A stretch of 33,219 bases of DNA from Solirubrobacteraceae bacterium (GCA_025451035.1 JANWLE010000108.1:1-33219), one strand, 5' to 3'. Shown: positions 7,235 to 15,890, counted from the first letter of the stretch. The notes: generated by a model from the letters alone, not told the origin. A program made the numbers and translations.

Positions 7235-8611
7235 TCACTCAGGCTCAGTGTGAATCAAGATGTCCACGATCTCTGGGTGCTCGATCCGCACGCGCTGCTC
7301 TATCTCGCTTGCCTTTGCATGAGCATCAACGAGAGTAGTCTCGGGGCTGAGGGCTAGCGTCAGGAAAGCCAGCAGGCCATCTGCCGTCTGACGGAAGCGC
7401 AGCTCGCGGGGCTCACCACCGGTCAGCTCGCGCACGACGTTACCTATCAGGGTCCGCTCCTCCTCGAGTCCCCGAGCGCGCGCGGCAGGGGTCGCTCCAT
7501 CCTCGCCTAGCGGCTCGATGTGGGTCTGTACACGGGTGACCTCGGGTATCGAGGCGCGGATCACCCTCTCGACCTCAGTGGCTATGCCGTGAGCCTCCCG
7601 CAGCGTCAAGCTGCCCGTGACCTTCATGTGAAGACCGAGCTCGGTGCCCTCCCCCACCTTCAGAACCGTCACGTTGTGTACCTCACGCACGTTGCCGACT
7701 CCGAGCGCGGCCGCCGTTGCGCGGTGGCGCAACGGCCCGAGTCCACCATCCGGCGCAACGTGCACGACGACGTCAGCGCCCGGCAGTTCTCGCTCGATCG
7801 CATCCTCGATCGCACTGGCGACCGCGTGGCCATGCGCTAGCGCCGCGTCAGGCTCCACACCCACGACCACGTCGGCGAAGTGACGTCCCCCGGCTTGGCG
7901 CATGCGTAGGCGATGCAGGCTGACTGTGCCCTCGATGCCTTCGATGGCACTGCGCGCGGCGTCCTGTACTGAGCCCGTCGGGGCGACGTCCATCAGGATT
8001 TGCACGTTGCGCCGCATCAGCCTCCCAGCGGAGAAGAGAACCAGCCCTGCAACCAAAAGGGCCGCGACCGAGTCAGCCCGCGGATGACCGGACCGGACCA
8101 GTATGAGCCCCACTCCAACCGCCGCCGAGCCAACGAGGTCGAGCGTGAAGTGCAGGGCGTTCGCCTTCAGCGCCGCACTCTGGTAGCGGCGAGCAGCGCG
8201 GCGAGAGACGAGCGAGCGACCCGCGTCGATCACGATCACCGCCCCCACGACCGCAAGCACGTACCAGTGCGCGTCGACGTGATGGGCTGTGCCGCTGAGA
8301 CGTTCGATCGCCTGAACGCCGATGAAAAGGCTCGCCACGATCAGCACCGCACCCTCTGCGAGCGCAGACAGGTGCTCCGCCTTCACATGCCCGTAGGGAT
8401 GCTCGCGGTCGGCAGGACGCACAGCCACGCCGACCGCGAAAAAGGTAAGCAGTGCCGCCACAAGGTCGGTCGCGGAGTGGATCGCCTCAGCCACAAGCCC
8501 CAAGCTGTGAGCCAACAGGCCGACGACTAGCTTGAGCGTGACAAGCGTAGAGGCGGCGAGCACGGACGCAAGCGCTGTGCGCTGCTGAGGAGGCATCTGC
8601 CGCAACCCCAT
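7235..8611 (-). CDS. Cation diffusion facilitator transporter with extended cytoplasmic tail
   Basis: 458 aa from ATG 8611; ATG 8596 is also possible. The membrane domain (residues about 10-200) has six predicted helices with His45-x3-Asp49 in helix 2 (AEAIHSATD) and His154-x3-Asp158 in helix 5 (LHFTLD), the metal site of this family. CDF proteins export Zn(II), Fe(II), Mn(II) or similar ions in exchange for protons. Typical members have one cytoplasmic ferredoxin-like domain and about 300 residues. Here about 250 residues follow the last helix and look like three successive such units (strand cues FADVVVGVEPD, LGLHMKVTGSL, LLAFLTLALSPE, each followed by a helix and a VHV/THIEP/IHTEPE strand). 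It lies downstream of yceH on the same strand with a gap near 85 bp. Confidence 0.9.
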   Translation of the reverse strand: MGLRQMPPQQRTALASVLAASTLVTLKLVVGLLAHSLGLVAEAIHSATDLVAALLTFFAVGVAVRPADREHPYGHVKAEHLSALAEGAVLIVASLFIGVQAIERLSGTAHHVDAHWYVLAVVGAVIVIDAGRSLVSRRAARRYQSAALKANALHFTLDLVGSAAVGVGLILVRSGHPRADSVAALLVAGLVLFSAGRLMRRNVQILMDVAPTGSVQDAARSAIEGIEGTVSLHRLRMRQAGGRHFADVVVGVEPDAALAHGHAVASAIEDAIERELPGADVVVHVAPDGGLGPLRHRATAAALGVGNVREVHNVTVLKVGEGTELGLHMKVTGSLTLREAHGIATEVERVIRASIPEVTRVQTHIEPLGEDGATPAARARGLEEERTLIGNVVRELTGGEPRELRFRQTADGLLAFLTLALSPETTLVDAHAKASEIEQRVRIEHPEIVDILIHTEPE

Positions 8612-8694
8612 GCCAGACGCGCCTAAGCTCGACCTAGACGCCGACCCCACCCGCCCGGAACGCACTGAAGCCGATCTCGTCTTCAGGCATGACC

Positions 8695-9342
8695 CTATTC
8701 CGTGTCGGACGTGGGGATTTCGGCTCGTAGCTGGGCCACTTCGGACTCAAGACACTGAACGCGCCTGGCGAGCGTCGCGATAGCGGACTCGTCGATCCCA
8801 GGCGGCGAGCTCCCAGGCTGGGATACGACCGGCGTCTCCATGTGGGCCTCCTCGGCCTCGGCATCAGAGAGCAGCTCTCGATAGCGGTCCTCCTTCTGCC
8901 CGGGCCTGCGTCCCAAGCACGCGACCAGCTCGCGATCTATCAGTCGCTCGAGCGTCTCCTGCACCTCCATGAGATCACCGAACTCATGCATGCGCTCCGT
9001 GCGCTGCTTGAGCTCACCCGGCGTCTGCGGACCCCGCAGCATCAGCACACACATCACGGCGTGTTCGCTGTCTGAAAGAGGAAGGCTCTCAGCCAGCAGG
9101 TGCCGGTACTTAGCCGCCCGGCTGCCGGCGCCGCTCGCCAGGCGCACATAGCCGCGGCGTTCCAAGCGGTGCAGCGCGTCGCGCAGCACGGCGTCGTCAT
9201 AGTCGACCACGGGATCGCGGTTAGTCGACTGATTGCACGCAAGCCGCAGGGAGTTCAACGACAGTGGATAGACATCCGGGGTGGTGCGCTGCTTCTCCAT
9301 CAGGCAACCGAGGACGCGTATCTCTGTGAGCGAAAGGTTCAT
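8695..9342 (-). CDS. yceH: YceH family protein (DUF480), tandem winged helix
   Basis: 215 aa. LSLTEIRVLGCLMEKQRTTPDVYPLSLNSL opens the first winged-helix unit, with ACNQSTNRDPVV as the characteristic family stretch. The second unit begins at LSDSEHAVMCVLMLRGPQTPGELKQRTERMHEF. An acidic C-terminal coiled stretch (IATLARRVQCLESEVAQLRAEI) ends the chain. The family is widespread; its molecular role is not well established, though the fold suggests DNA or protein binding. The likely transcript continues into the cation efflux gene. Confidence 0.9.
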   Translation of the reverse strand: MNLSLTEIRVLGCLMEKQRTTPDVYPLSLNSLRLACNQSTNRDPVVDYDDAVLRDALHRLERRGYVRLASGAGSRAAKYRHLLAESLPLSDSEHAVMCVLMLRGPQTPGELKQRTERMHEFGDLMEVQETLERLIDRELVACLGRRPGQKEDRYRELLSDAEAEEAHMETPVVSQPGSSPPGIDESAIATLARRVQCLESEVAQLRAEIPTSDTE

Positions 9343-9493
9343 CGTCCGTTAACCCTACGATCCCGCGTCCGGCGACGCGTTATCGTCTCGTCGATCGCCG
9401 CCGCGACATCCAAGCGAGATGCCGTCGAGAACGCAGCGCAGCGGCCTGGAGATACCGGCAGCCAGGACCCTGACCGTCACCCCCGGACTCAAC

Positions 9494-10321
9494 TTATCCC
9501 GTTGAGATGAGGTCTACGATTACACGGGAGAGCTGGGCACCCTGCCAGGCAAGCGGGGACTGGCCTGGCAGCTCGACCAACAGACGCGCTGAGGGGATGG
9601 TTCGCGCGTAGGTTTCGGCGAGAGCGAGCGGATGAGCGGGGTCCGCCTCGTCACGACTGCCCACAACGACTGTTGGCATCTCGATTAGTCCTAGCTGCTC
9701 CAGCCGCTCAAACGGCTGTGACCTGGGGACCGCTTCGAGCGCGTCGGCGACCGCCGCGGGATGTTCGTGTCTGGCGAGCCGTTGGCTGACCACGCGCTCG
9801 ACCGTGGCGCGCCATCTCTCGGGTACGGTCGAAAAGTCATAAGCATCGAGGAATCCCTGCACGCCGCCCTGCCTGAGCCCACGGGCAAGCGCGTCCCACG
9901 CAGCAAGCGACCGCCCAGTGGGTGGCTCCAGTGGGTCATAAGCCGGCGTGATCAAACACAGCGCCGCCACACGCTCGGGGGACGACAGCGCCAACCGCAC
10001 AGCCGTATGGGCCCCCATCGAGGCGCCAGCGAGAATCGCACGGTCGACGCCGAGCTCGTCAAGCACCGTCACCAGGTCACTAGCCAGATGCTGGTAGCCA
10101 TATGCGTCACGCGCGGGAGCCGGCCCCGAGCATCCGTGCCCGCGCGCGTCGTATGAGATAACGCGATACCCGTTGCGCTCCAGCAGCCGTGAGCCCATCA
10201 CCACGTATCGCCGTGTCGCGGTCAGACCATGCAGCAAGACCAATGGCGCGCCCGTGCCGCTCTCCTCTCCAGCCAGGCGCGTGCCGTCTCCTGCGGTGAA
10301 CGTCAGTGGCCGCGACGCCAC
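9494..10321 (-). CDS. Alpha/beta hydrolase lacking the usual catalytic His
   Basis: 275 aa, single-domain alpha/beta hydrolase. LVLLHGLTATRRYV forms the oxyanion region, YDARGHGCSG is the conserved turn, GASMGA holds the nucleophile Ser, and VVGSRDEADP the acid. Where active relatives have GH(S/T)P near the C-terminus, this protein reads LPGQSPLAWQ: the expected His is Gln. Activity is therefore doubtful unless another His serves. The start (ATG 10321) lies inside the end of the preceding small gene (19-bp overlap), so translation is probably coupled. Confidence 0.85.
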   Translation of the reverse strand: MASRPLTFTAGDGTRLAGEESGTGAPLVLLHGLTATRRYVVMGSRLLERNGYRVISYDARGHGCSGPAPARDAYGYQHLASDLVTVLDELGVDRAILAGASMGAHTAVRLALSSPERVAALCLITPAYDPLEPPTGRSLAAWDALARGLRQGGVQGFLDAYDFSTVPERWRATVERVVSQRLARHEHPAAVADALEAVPRSQPFERLEQLGLIEMPTVVVGSRDEADPAHPLALAETYARTIPSARLLVELPGQSPLAWQGAQLSRVIVDLISTG

Positions 10322-10458
10322 CGCAAGAGCTTCGCCAGATACGCCTCGTCAGAGCTCCAGCGGGGGATTCCCAGCCGACGCCTTACGCGCGCTGCGAGGA
10401 CTTGGACCAAGACGACGAGCCCGCCCGCAAGCAGAGCGAGCACGTCATGGTTAGACAT
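10303..10458 (-). CDS. 51-residue membrane protein in the dinB-hydrolase gene set
   Basis: The reading starts at ATG 10458 within the stop of the upstream hydrolase (shared 8 bp, ATGTCTAA) and ends inside the start of the next hydrolase. It has one hydrophobic segment (VLALLAGGLVVLVQVLAA), then an Arg-rich stretch and an amphipathic tail (YLAKLLRWRRG). Double overlap with its neighbours in the same direction and a clean helix plus positive-inside pattern argue that it is real. No family recognised. Confidence 0.55.
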   Translation of the reverse strand: MSNHDVLALLAGGLVVLVQVLAARVRRRLGIPRWSSDEAYLAKLLRWRRGH

Positions 10459-11254
10459 GCGCCAGAGCGTGCTCTGAAATGAGCTCTGCTGATCGCTCTG
10501 GACGCTCCCAGAAGAAGAGGTGCCCAACGCCCTCGAGGATCTCGAGCCGCGCGTGAGGAAGCCGTTGCTGCAGAACATAGGCATTGGCCACGGGAAGCAT
10601 CTGGTCCTCCGTGCCATGAATGATCAATGTCGGCATCTGCAGTATGGACAACCGCTCGCTTGTGTCGTGCCCCGCGATCGCCCGCATCTGCTCCATGATG
10701 ACCGCGAGCGCCACACTGTGCTCCAGTCCAATCGCGCGAAACGCGTCATAGAGCCCCGCGTCGCGCGCGAAGTCAGCCGACACGTTTGCCTCCCATGCTG
10801 AACGCAACGCGAGCTCCAGCTCGCCTGACATCATCCCGCCGGCGAGCTTTTCCATCACCGCCTGACTAGTCAGCGAGCTGCCCTCGCCGCCACAGTAGGT
10901 GCAGCCGATGGCCAGCGTGCGAATTGACTTTGGCCGAGCCAGCGCAAGCTCCTGCGCGATCATGCCGCCCATCGAGATGCCGAGGACATGGGCAGAGTCG
11001 ACCTCCAGCGCGTCTAGCAGGGCGGCCGCGTCACCGGCGAGATCGGCGATTGTGAACGGGGCCTCCACGCGGCCGCTCAACCCAACACCGCGATGGTCAT
11101 AGGTGATCACTTCGAACTCTGCTCGCAGCGGCTCGAGGAACGGCTCTCCCCAGTGCATCGCCGTGCCGCTCATCCCCATGATCAGAAGCAGAGGCGGGCC
11201 AGAGCCGCTGCGCTGGAAGGAAAGCTCTACCGAGCCCGTCTCGATGACCGACAT
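10451..11254 (-). CDS. Alpha/beta hydrolase with complete triad
   Basis: 267 aa. LLLIMGMSGTAMHW, YDHRGVGLSG, GISMGG (nucleophile Ser), IIHGTEDQMLP (Asp) and GVGHLFFWERP (His) give a complete catalytic triad and fold signature. The residue pattern is that of general esterase/lactonase-type members; substrate cannot be assigned. It begins 11 bp after the dinB stop and overlaps the next small gene, so the three downstream genes are probably expressed with dinB. It may be the active partner of the His-less homologue downstream (inference). Confidence 0.9.
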   Translation of the reverse strand: MSVIETGSVELSFQRSGSGPPLLLIMGMSGTAMHWGEPFLEPLRAEFEVITYDHRGVGLSGRVEAPFTIADLAGDAAALLDALEVDSAHVLGISMGGMIAQELALARPKSIRTLAIGCTYCGGEGSSLTSQAVMEKLAGGMMSGELELALRSAWEANVSADFARDAGLYDAFRAIGLEHSVALAVIMEQMRAIAGHDTSERLSILQMPTLIIHGTEDQMLPVANAYVLQQRLPHARLEILEGVGHLFFWERPERSAELISEHALAHV

Positions 11255-11265
11255 GCGAGATGATC

Positions 11266-12375
11266 TTATAGCGGTAGCGCCAGCTGCTGCTGCGCGCGGC
11301 CTTCCTCCTCCGCGAGTCGTCCATCGCAGGTCCGCTCGCCGTCGAGGCTCGCCAGACCCGCGATTCTTACGCCTAGGAGCCTCACCGGACGACGGCGCTG
11401 GTACTCGCCCAGCAACCGCTGCGCAACCGAAGCGACGAGCTGCGCGTCACAGGTGGGACTGCTGACGGAGTGAGCCCTCGTGATCGTCGAGAAATCATCA
11501 AGGCGGATCTTGATCCCGATCGTCCGTCCCGCGCGTTTGTTCGCTGAGAGACTCGCGCACAGCTCATCTGAGAGCCGCTGCAAGATCACCCGCAGTTGCT
11601 CGGGATCATTTATGTCGGTGTCAAACGTCCGCTCGCGCGACTCCGAGACCACCTTGCGAACCTCGCTGACCTCACCGCTGTGTTCAAAGCGCGCACGACG
11701 CTTGAGCTCGAGCCCGAGGTTCGGCCCGAAGCGATCCACCAAGTCCTGCTCAGAGGCGCCGGCGACCTTCGCGATCGTCGTGAGGCCCAGATGGGCTAGG
11801 CGCGCAGCTGTCTTCGGCCCGATCCCCGGGATGAGGCTCGGCAATGAGTCGGCGAAACGGCGACATGCCTGCTCGCGAGTCATGACGACAAACCCAGCAG
11901 GCTTCTCCGCGTCAGAAGCGACCTTCGCGACAAGCTTGTTGGGGCCGATGCCCACCGAGCAGGTCACCTGCGCCGTCGACTTGATCTCAGCCAGGAGCCT
12001 GCGCATCTCCGCGCGTGGAGATAGAAGCCCAGCAAGATCGAGATAGGCCTCATCTAGGCCAATCACCTCAACGGTCTCGATATGCGACCGTACGACCCCC
12101 ATCACCAGACGCGACACCTCGCGATAGCTCTCGAAATCCGGTGGTAGGAAGACCGCTTCGGGACACAGCCTGCGCGCTCTGGCGGCCGGCATTGCAGATC
12201 CGATACCGAACCGGCGCGCCTCGTAGCTGGCGGTGGTCACAACCGCGCGCGGGCCGCTGCCTGCGACCACCACAGGCTTGCCGCGCAGCTCGGGACGGCG
12301 GTTCAACTCGACCGACACGTAGAACGCGTCGGCATCCAGATGCGCGACCTTCAGATACGAATCCGAGTTCTGCAC
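11266..12375 (-). CDS. dinB: DNA polymerase IV (Y-family translesion polymerase)
   Basis: 369 aa, GTG start at 12375. VAHLDADAFYVSVE carries the first catalytic Asp and the steric-gate aromatic residue, EVIGLDEAYLDLAG the second acidic cluster. Helix-hairpin-helix SLIPGIGPKTAARLAHLG and the little-finger domain follow. The C-terminus QQLALPL matches the beta-clamp binding motif (QLxLPL type), so the enzyme should act at the replication clamp in error-prone lesion bypass. It is the first gene of a packed set with two alpha/beta hydrolases. No obvious SOS box was found in the short upstream gap. Confidence 0.93.
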   Translation of the reverse strand: MQNSDSYLKVAHLDADAFYVSVELNRRPELRGKPVVVAGSGPRAVVTTASYEARRFGIGSAMPAARARRLCPEAVFLPPDFESYREVSRLVMGVVRSHIETVEVIGLDEAYLDLAGLLSPRAEMRRLLAEIKSTAQVTCSVGIGPNKLVAKVASDAEKPAGFVVMTREQACRRFADSLPSLIPGIGPKTAARLAHLGLTTIAKVAGASEQDLVDRFGPNLGLELKRRARFEHSGEVSEVRKVVSESRERTFDTDINDPEQLRVILQRLSDELCASLSANKRAGRTIGIKIRLDDFSTITRAHSVSSPTCDAQLVASVAQRLLGEYQRRRPVRLLGVRIAGLASLDGERTCDGRLAEEEGRAQQQLALPL

Positions 12376-12437
12376 CGCCAGGCGAATCTAGCGCCAGCGT
12401 CGGCGGCAGCAGCCCCACAGCTCGACTGCAGGTGGCT

Positions 12438-13460
12438 TCAGACAGTCAGACCCGCCGACAGGCGCCCGGCGAGTATGCTCGCCAGACGAGCCCGGTGATG
12501 CGCAGCGCCGCCGAGGAAGGCGCCGTCCAGCTGCGCCCGCTTGTAAAGCCAGTGGATATCGGCCTCCCAGGTGAACCCAATCCCGCCGTGGGCCTGGATT
12601 GCGCTGGCGGTGACATCGATCGCCGCCTCAGAGGCCGCCGCCTTCGCCATCGCAGCGGTCTCGGCGAGCTGCCCCGGTTCAGCATCCGCCGTCCATGCCG
12701 CGAGAGCTACCGTGGAGCGGGCCTTCTCGGTTTCAAGCAGCATCTGCGCGCAGCGGTGCGATACGGCCTGGAAGGAGCCGACTGGTACCCCGAACTGCCG
12801 GCGATCCTTCACATACGCGACGGTCATCTGAAGAGCGCGGCCACAAACCCCAACCAGGCCGGCTGCGAGCGCGATTAGCGCCCTGTCTGATCCGCCGCCT
12901 ATGTCGCCATCGAGCTCCTCGCCGGTAGTGCCAACACTGACGAACCCCACTGACCGCGTCGGGTCGATCGTCGGGATCGCCTTTACCCCGGCTTCGCTGG
13001 CAGTGAGCAGCCGCGCGTGATCTTCCTGCAGGAGCACGATCACCTGTGCCTCGGGCGCGCCGATCACAAGCGGCGTGCGGCTGTCTTCGGCTCTGCCGAT
13101 TGCCCCTATGACCTCACCGGAAGCCAGGCCCGGTAGCCACCGCTCGCGTTGGGCGTCGGACCCAGCGCGCTCGATTACCGCGCTGGCCATAACCGATGAG
13201 GCAAACGGAACGGGCGCGACGGTTCGCCCTAGCTCCTCGCACAGGATCGAGCACTCCACGGTTCCAAGCCCTTGCCCTCCGTAGCTCTCGCTTACCGCGA
13301 TGCCGGGCCAACCCAGCTCGCACAGCTCGCGCCACAGGACCATATCGGTCTTCGCGCCCTCCGCATGCTCTCTGACACGCTCCGGCTTGGCCCGCTCGGA
13401 CAGCAGCTCCCGCGCGGTGCGCTGGATCTCCTGCTGGTCTGCTGACAGCCCGAAGTCCAT
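12438..13460 (-). CDS. Acyl-CoA dehydrogenase family subunit without catalytic Glu
   Basis: 340 aa. N-terminal helical domain (MDFGLSADQQEIQRTARELL), the middle beta domain, and a C-terminal helical domain with DRRQFGVPVGSFQAVSHRCAQ and AIQAHGGIGFTWE. The position of the catalytic base, which is Glu in a YEG- or IEG-type motif in active subunits, reads AFLGGAAHH. The protein starts 10 bp after its 401-aa partner. In actinobacteria, paired acyl-CoA dehydrogenase genes (for example the FadE pairs of steroid side-chain degradation) form alpha2beta2 enzymes with one active site per pair; this pair fits that model. Substrate unknown. Confidence 0.88.
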   Translation of the reverse strand: MDFGLSADQQEIQRTARELLSERAKPERVREHAEGAKTDMVLWRELCELGWPGIAVSESYGGQGLGTVECSILCEELGRTVAPVPFASSVMASAVIERAGSDAQRERWLPGLASGEVIGAIGRAEDSRTPLVIGAPEAQVIVLLQEDHARLLTASEAGVKAIPTIDPTRSVGFVSVGTTGEELDGDIGGGSDRALIALAAGLVGVCGRALQMTVAYVKDRRQFGVPVGSFQAVSHRCAQMLLETEKARSTVALAAWTADAEPGQLAETAAMAKAAASEAAIDVTASAIQAHGGIGFTWEADIHWLYKRAQLDGAFLGGAAHHRARLASILAGRLSAGLTV

Positions 13461-13470
13461 GGTCCCTGCG

Positions 13471-14625
13471 CTACCCGGCGACCTTCAGACGCGGTAGGCC
13501 AAGGACACGCTCGGCGACGATGTTCTTGAGTACCTCGGTCGTGCCGCCCTCGATCGTGTTGCCCCGGGCGCGCAGCAGCTCATAGCTCCAAGGATTCTCG
13601 CAAGCAAGCGCCTGCGGGCCGATCATCTGCGCCGCCAACTGAGTGAGATGCTGGTTCGTGTCCGACCACAGCCACTTCACAAGCGAGCCCTCGGGCCCCG
13701 GCTGGCCGTAGCGTTCGATGTCGGTGAGCCCCTTCCAGGCAAGCAGCCGGATCGACTCGCAGCGAATGTGGAGGTCCGCGAGCTTATCCGCGTAAAGGTG
13801 GTTCTCGAGCAGGCCGCGCTCTGCGGCGGCCGCGAAGACATCGTCGAGCATTTGACGCAGACGTACCTGGAAGACGAAGCCCAGGCCTGCCCGCTCGTTC
13901 ATGAGAGTCGTGAGCGCGACCTTCCAGCCATTGCCGACGCCGCCCACCACGTTCTCGTCAGGGATCCGGGCCTCGTCGATGAACAGCTCGTTGAACTCAG
14001 CCTCGCCCGTGATCTGCCGTAGCGGCCGGACCTGAACGGCGTCCTGCTCCATGTCCATCAAGAAGTACGTGAGCCCCTTGTGCTTGGGTGCGCCAGGATC
14101 GGTACGGGCGACCAGCATGCACCACTTGGAGTAATGGGCTCCGCTGGTCCACACCTTCTGTCCGCTTACCACCCATTGGTTCCCGTCCTTGACCGCCTTT
14201 GTCTTCAGCGCCGCGAGGTCAGAGCCGGCGTCGGGCTCAGAGAACCCTTGACACCAGATCTCCTCGGCCGAGAGGATCGGCGTCAGGTAGCGTTCCTTCT
14301 GCTCGGGGGTGCCCCAAACCATCAGGGTAGGGCCGCCCAATAGCAGGCCGAGTACGTTCGCCGGCAGAGGCACCCGGGCGCGGCTCAGCTCTTCGAAGTA
14401 GATCGCGGACTCGCTGAGGCTCGAGCCACGCCCGCCGTACTCGACAGGCCATGAGGGAGCAGCCCAGCCACCTTCGTAGAGGCGTCGCTGCCATTCCCGC
14501 CGCCACGCATAGTTAGCGTCTTCGCCAACCCCCTCACCTGGAGGCGCCCCAGGCTTGTTTTGCTCAAGCCAGGAGCAGAGCTCATCCCGAAATGCCGACT
14601 CCCGCTCGCTGAATGTCAGGTCCAT
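13471..14625 (-). CDS. Acyl-CoA dehydrogenase, catalytic partner
   Basis: 384 aa from ATG 14625; the longer reading to 14676 would overlap the upstream gene. It contains GFSEPDAGSDLAALKTKA (flavin and substrate loop), VVSGQKVWTSGAHYSKW, and IEGGTTEVLKNIVAERVLGLPR near the C-terminus, where the Glu aligns with the catalytic base of the family. It oxidises an acyl-CoA thioester at the alpha-beta bond using FAD and passes electrons to ETF. With the adjacent 340-aa subunit lacking this Glu, a heteromeric enzyme is likely (inference from architecture). Confidence 0.9.
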   Translation of the reverse strand: MDLTFSERESAFRDELCSWLEQNKPGAPPGEGVGEDANYAWRREWQRRLYEGGWAAPSWPVEYGGRGSSLSESAIYFEELSRARVPLPANVLGLLLGGPTLMVWGTPEQKERYLTPILSAEEIWCQGFSEPDAGSDLAALKTKAVKDGNQWVVSGQKVWTSGAHYSKWCMLVARTDPGAPKHKGLTYFLMDMEQDAVQVRPLRQITGEAEFNELFIDEARIPDENVVGGVGNGWKVALTTLMNERAGLGFVFQVRLRQMLDDVFAAAAERGLLENHLYADKLADLHIRCESIRLLAWKGLTDIERYGQPGPEGSLVKWLWSDTNQHLTQLAAQMIGPQALACENPWSYELLRARGNTIEGGTTEVLKNIVAERVLGLPRLKVAG

Positions 14626-14672
14626 CGGCGCTAAGTCTATTGGCCGCCCGGCCAAGCAAGCCGTGCGCTTGA

Positions 14673-15050
14673 TCAACTGCTCGCGGAGGTACCCGCGTCA
14701 GGCTTTCCCGCAAGATCAGGCGCCGGACGACCCTCGCGGTGGACCACGAGTTCGGTGACCTCGAGCTTCCCCACACGCAGTTCACCGACGGCAAGCTTCT
14801 CGATCGCGGCATGCTTTATCGCCAAACGCTTGATCGCGACCGCACCGAGCGCGAGCGCGCCAACCGCGATAGCGCCCGACGATATGGCGCCGTTGGCTAC
14901 CGCGGGTTGATTGGCGACTCGCGAACTGAGGCGCACACGGCTCCTAGAGGGAGCGGTAAGCCTGCGGCGCCAAGCTTTTGCAGCCGTGAATGGGAGACGG
15001 CGGGCAGCGCCGGCTTTGACGTGGTCGCGGCATCTACTCACCCTCGACAT
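14673..15050 (-). CDS. Short beta-helix-like repeat protein
   Basis: 125 aa, ATG 15050. Residues about 50-102 are a regular array of five- to six-residue steps with a small residue then Gly or Lys/Arg (GAISSGAIAVGALALGAVAI, then KRLAIKHAAIEKLAVGELRV, KLEVTELVV). Alternating inward hydrophobic residues in this spacing suggest a short right-handed parallel beta-helix or solenoid. The N-terminal 45 residues are basic. It precedes the acyl-CoA dehydrogenase pair on the same strand. No function known; a stacked structural element or a membrane-surface scaffold are possible (inference). Confidence 0.6.
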   Translation of the reverse strand: MSRVSRCRDHVKAGAARRLPFTAAKAWRRRLTAPSRSRVRLSSRVANQPAVANGAISSGAIAVGALALGAVAIKRLAIKHAAIEKLAVGELRVGKLEVTELVVHREGRPAPDLAGKPDAGTSASS

Positions 15051-15102
15051 CGGCTACAGCATGACAGCGCTGCGATAGGCGCGCCACCGGTGAGTATCCA
15101 TA

Positions 15103-15147
15103 CAAAAAGCGCCGGTGACGCGCCTGCCTAGCTGAACAAGGGTTCAG
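15103..15147 (-). terminator. Possible terminator of the RlpA-type gene
   Basis: On the minus strand, just after the stop at 15153, a hairpin with six-base arms (CTGAAC/GTTCAG, 15132-15147, loop CCTT) is followed by a GC-rich stretch and a TTTTT run at about 15103-15107. The hairpin and the T run are not adjacent, so the assignment is tentative. Confidence 0.3.
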
Positions 15148-15152
15148 GCGAC

Positions 15153-15890
15153 CTAACGCGAACTCCAAACCTCGCCGACGCCTTCGAAGCCAAGCGCCCG
15201 CTTGGTCGCTTCGGTCAGGTCAAATTCCCGCCCCGCGACATAGGGGCCGCGGTCGACTACAGGCACATGCACAGAACGCCCGCCGTAGCGGAGGGTGACC
15301 ATCGTTCCGCACGGCAGCGTCTTGTTGGCGACGCCCATAGTTGAGCTGGTCAAATACCCGCCGCAAGCAAGCCCGCCACCGCCTCCATACCAGGATGCCG
15401 CCGCGAGCCTATACACGCCGAGACGTCCGATCATGCGGTGCGCGGGAAAGTCTGCTGCGTCACCGCTGAAACGCACCTGCAGGCTCCGGTCTGTGGTGCG
15501 GTGCGGGGTGTAGCGCAGTACAAAGCGCCCACGGCGCCCGGTCACAGCGCTGGCTAGCACCCGCCACCCTCGTGGCCCGTGCACCCTAAGCGTGAGAACC
15601 CGCCCGGGCAGCGCCGGCAAAAGCGTTCCGGCGACCACCACACGGGTGCCCTCGAGCACGTTCAGCGTCACCCGGCGGATCTTTAGGCGGACCCGCCTGC
15701 GCGCTGCCTGCAGCGCGCTGGGAAGCATCACGCCGCCGCCTGGGGCGGATTCGACCGGCAAGGCTGCCGAGATCACCGCAGCTGGCCCGACCGCCGCGAC
15801 GGCGGCTGGGTTTGATGTCACCGCCGGGGCGGCGAAAGCGGCGAGGCTGATGGCGATAAGCCAGCCACGCCGACATATGTACGGCCTCAT
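15153..15890 (-). CDS. RlpA-type double-psi beta-barrel secreted protein
   Basis: 245 aa. Signal peptide (MRPYICRRGWLIAISLAAFA...), a central Arg-rich beta region of about 100 residues, then a C-terminal double-psi beta-barrel from about residue 168: AASWYGGGGGLACGG, TLPCGTMVTLRYGGRSVHVPVVDRGPY and FDLTEATKRALGFEGVGEV. The Asp of VDRGPY is the conserved acidic residue of RlpA-like barrels, which act on or bind peptidoglycan. AGGAGAG stands before the ATG. Expression appears controlled by the c-di-AMP riboswitch and a CRP-type site upstream, as known for rpfA-like cell-wall genes in actinobacteria. Confidence 0.88.
   Translation of the reverse strand: MRPYICRRGWLIAISLAAFAAPAVTSNPAAVAAVGPAAVISAALPVESAPGGGVMLPSALQAARRRVRLKIRRVTLNVLEGTRVVVAGTLLPALPGRVLTLRVHGPRGWRVLASAVTGRRGRFVLRYTPHRTTDRSLQVRFSGDAADFPAHRMIGRLGVYRLAAASWYGGGGGLACGGYLTSSTMGVANKTLPCGTMVTLRYGGRSVHVPVVDRGPYVAGREFDLTEATKRALGFEGVGEVWSSR

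Noticed and set aside
14739-15131. 130-residue plus-strand ORF
   Set aside because: Antisense to the regular Gly-Ala repeat protein, whose periodicity favours the minus strand.
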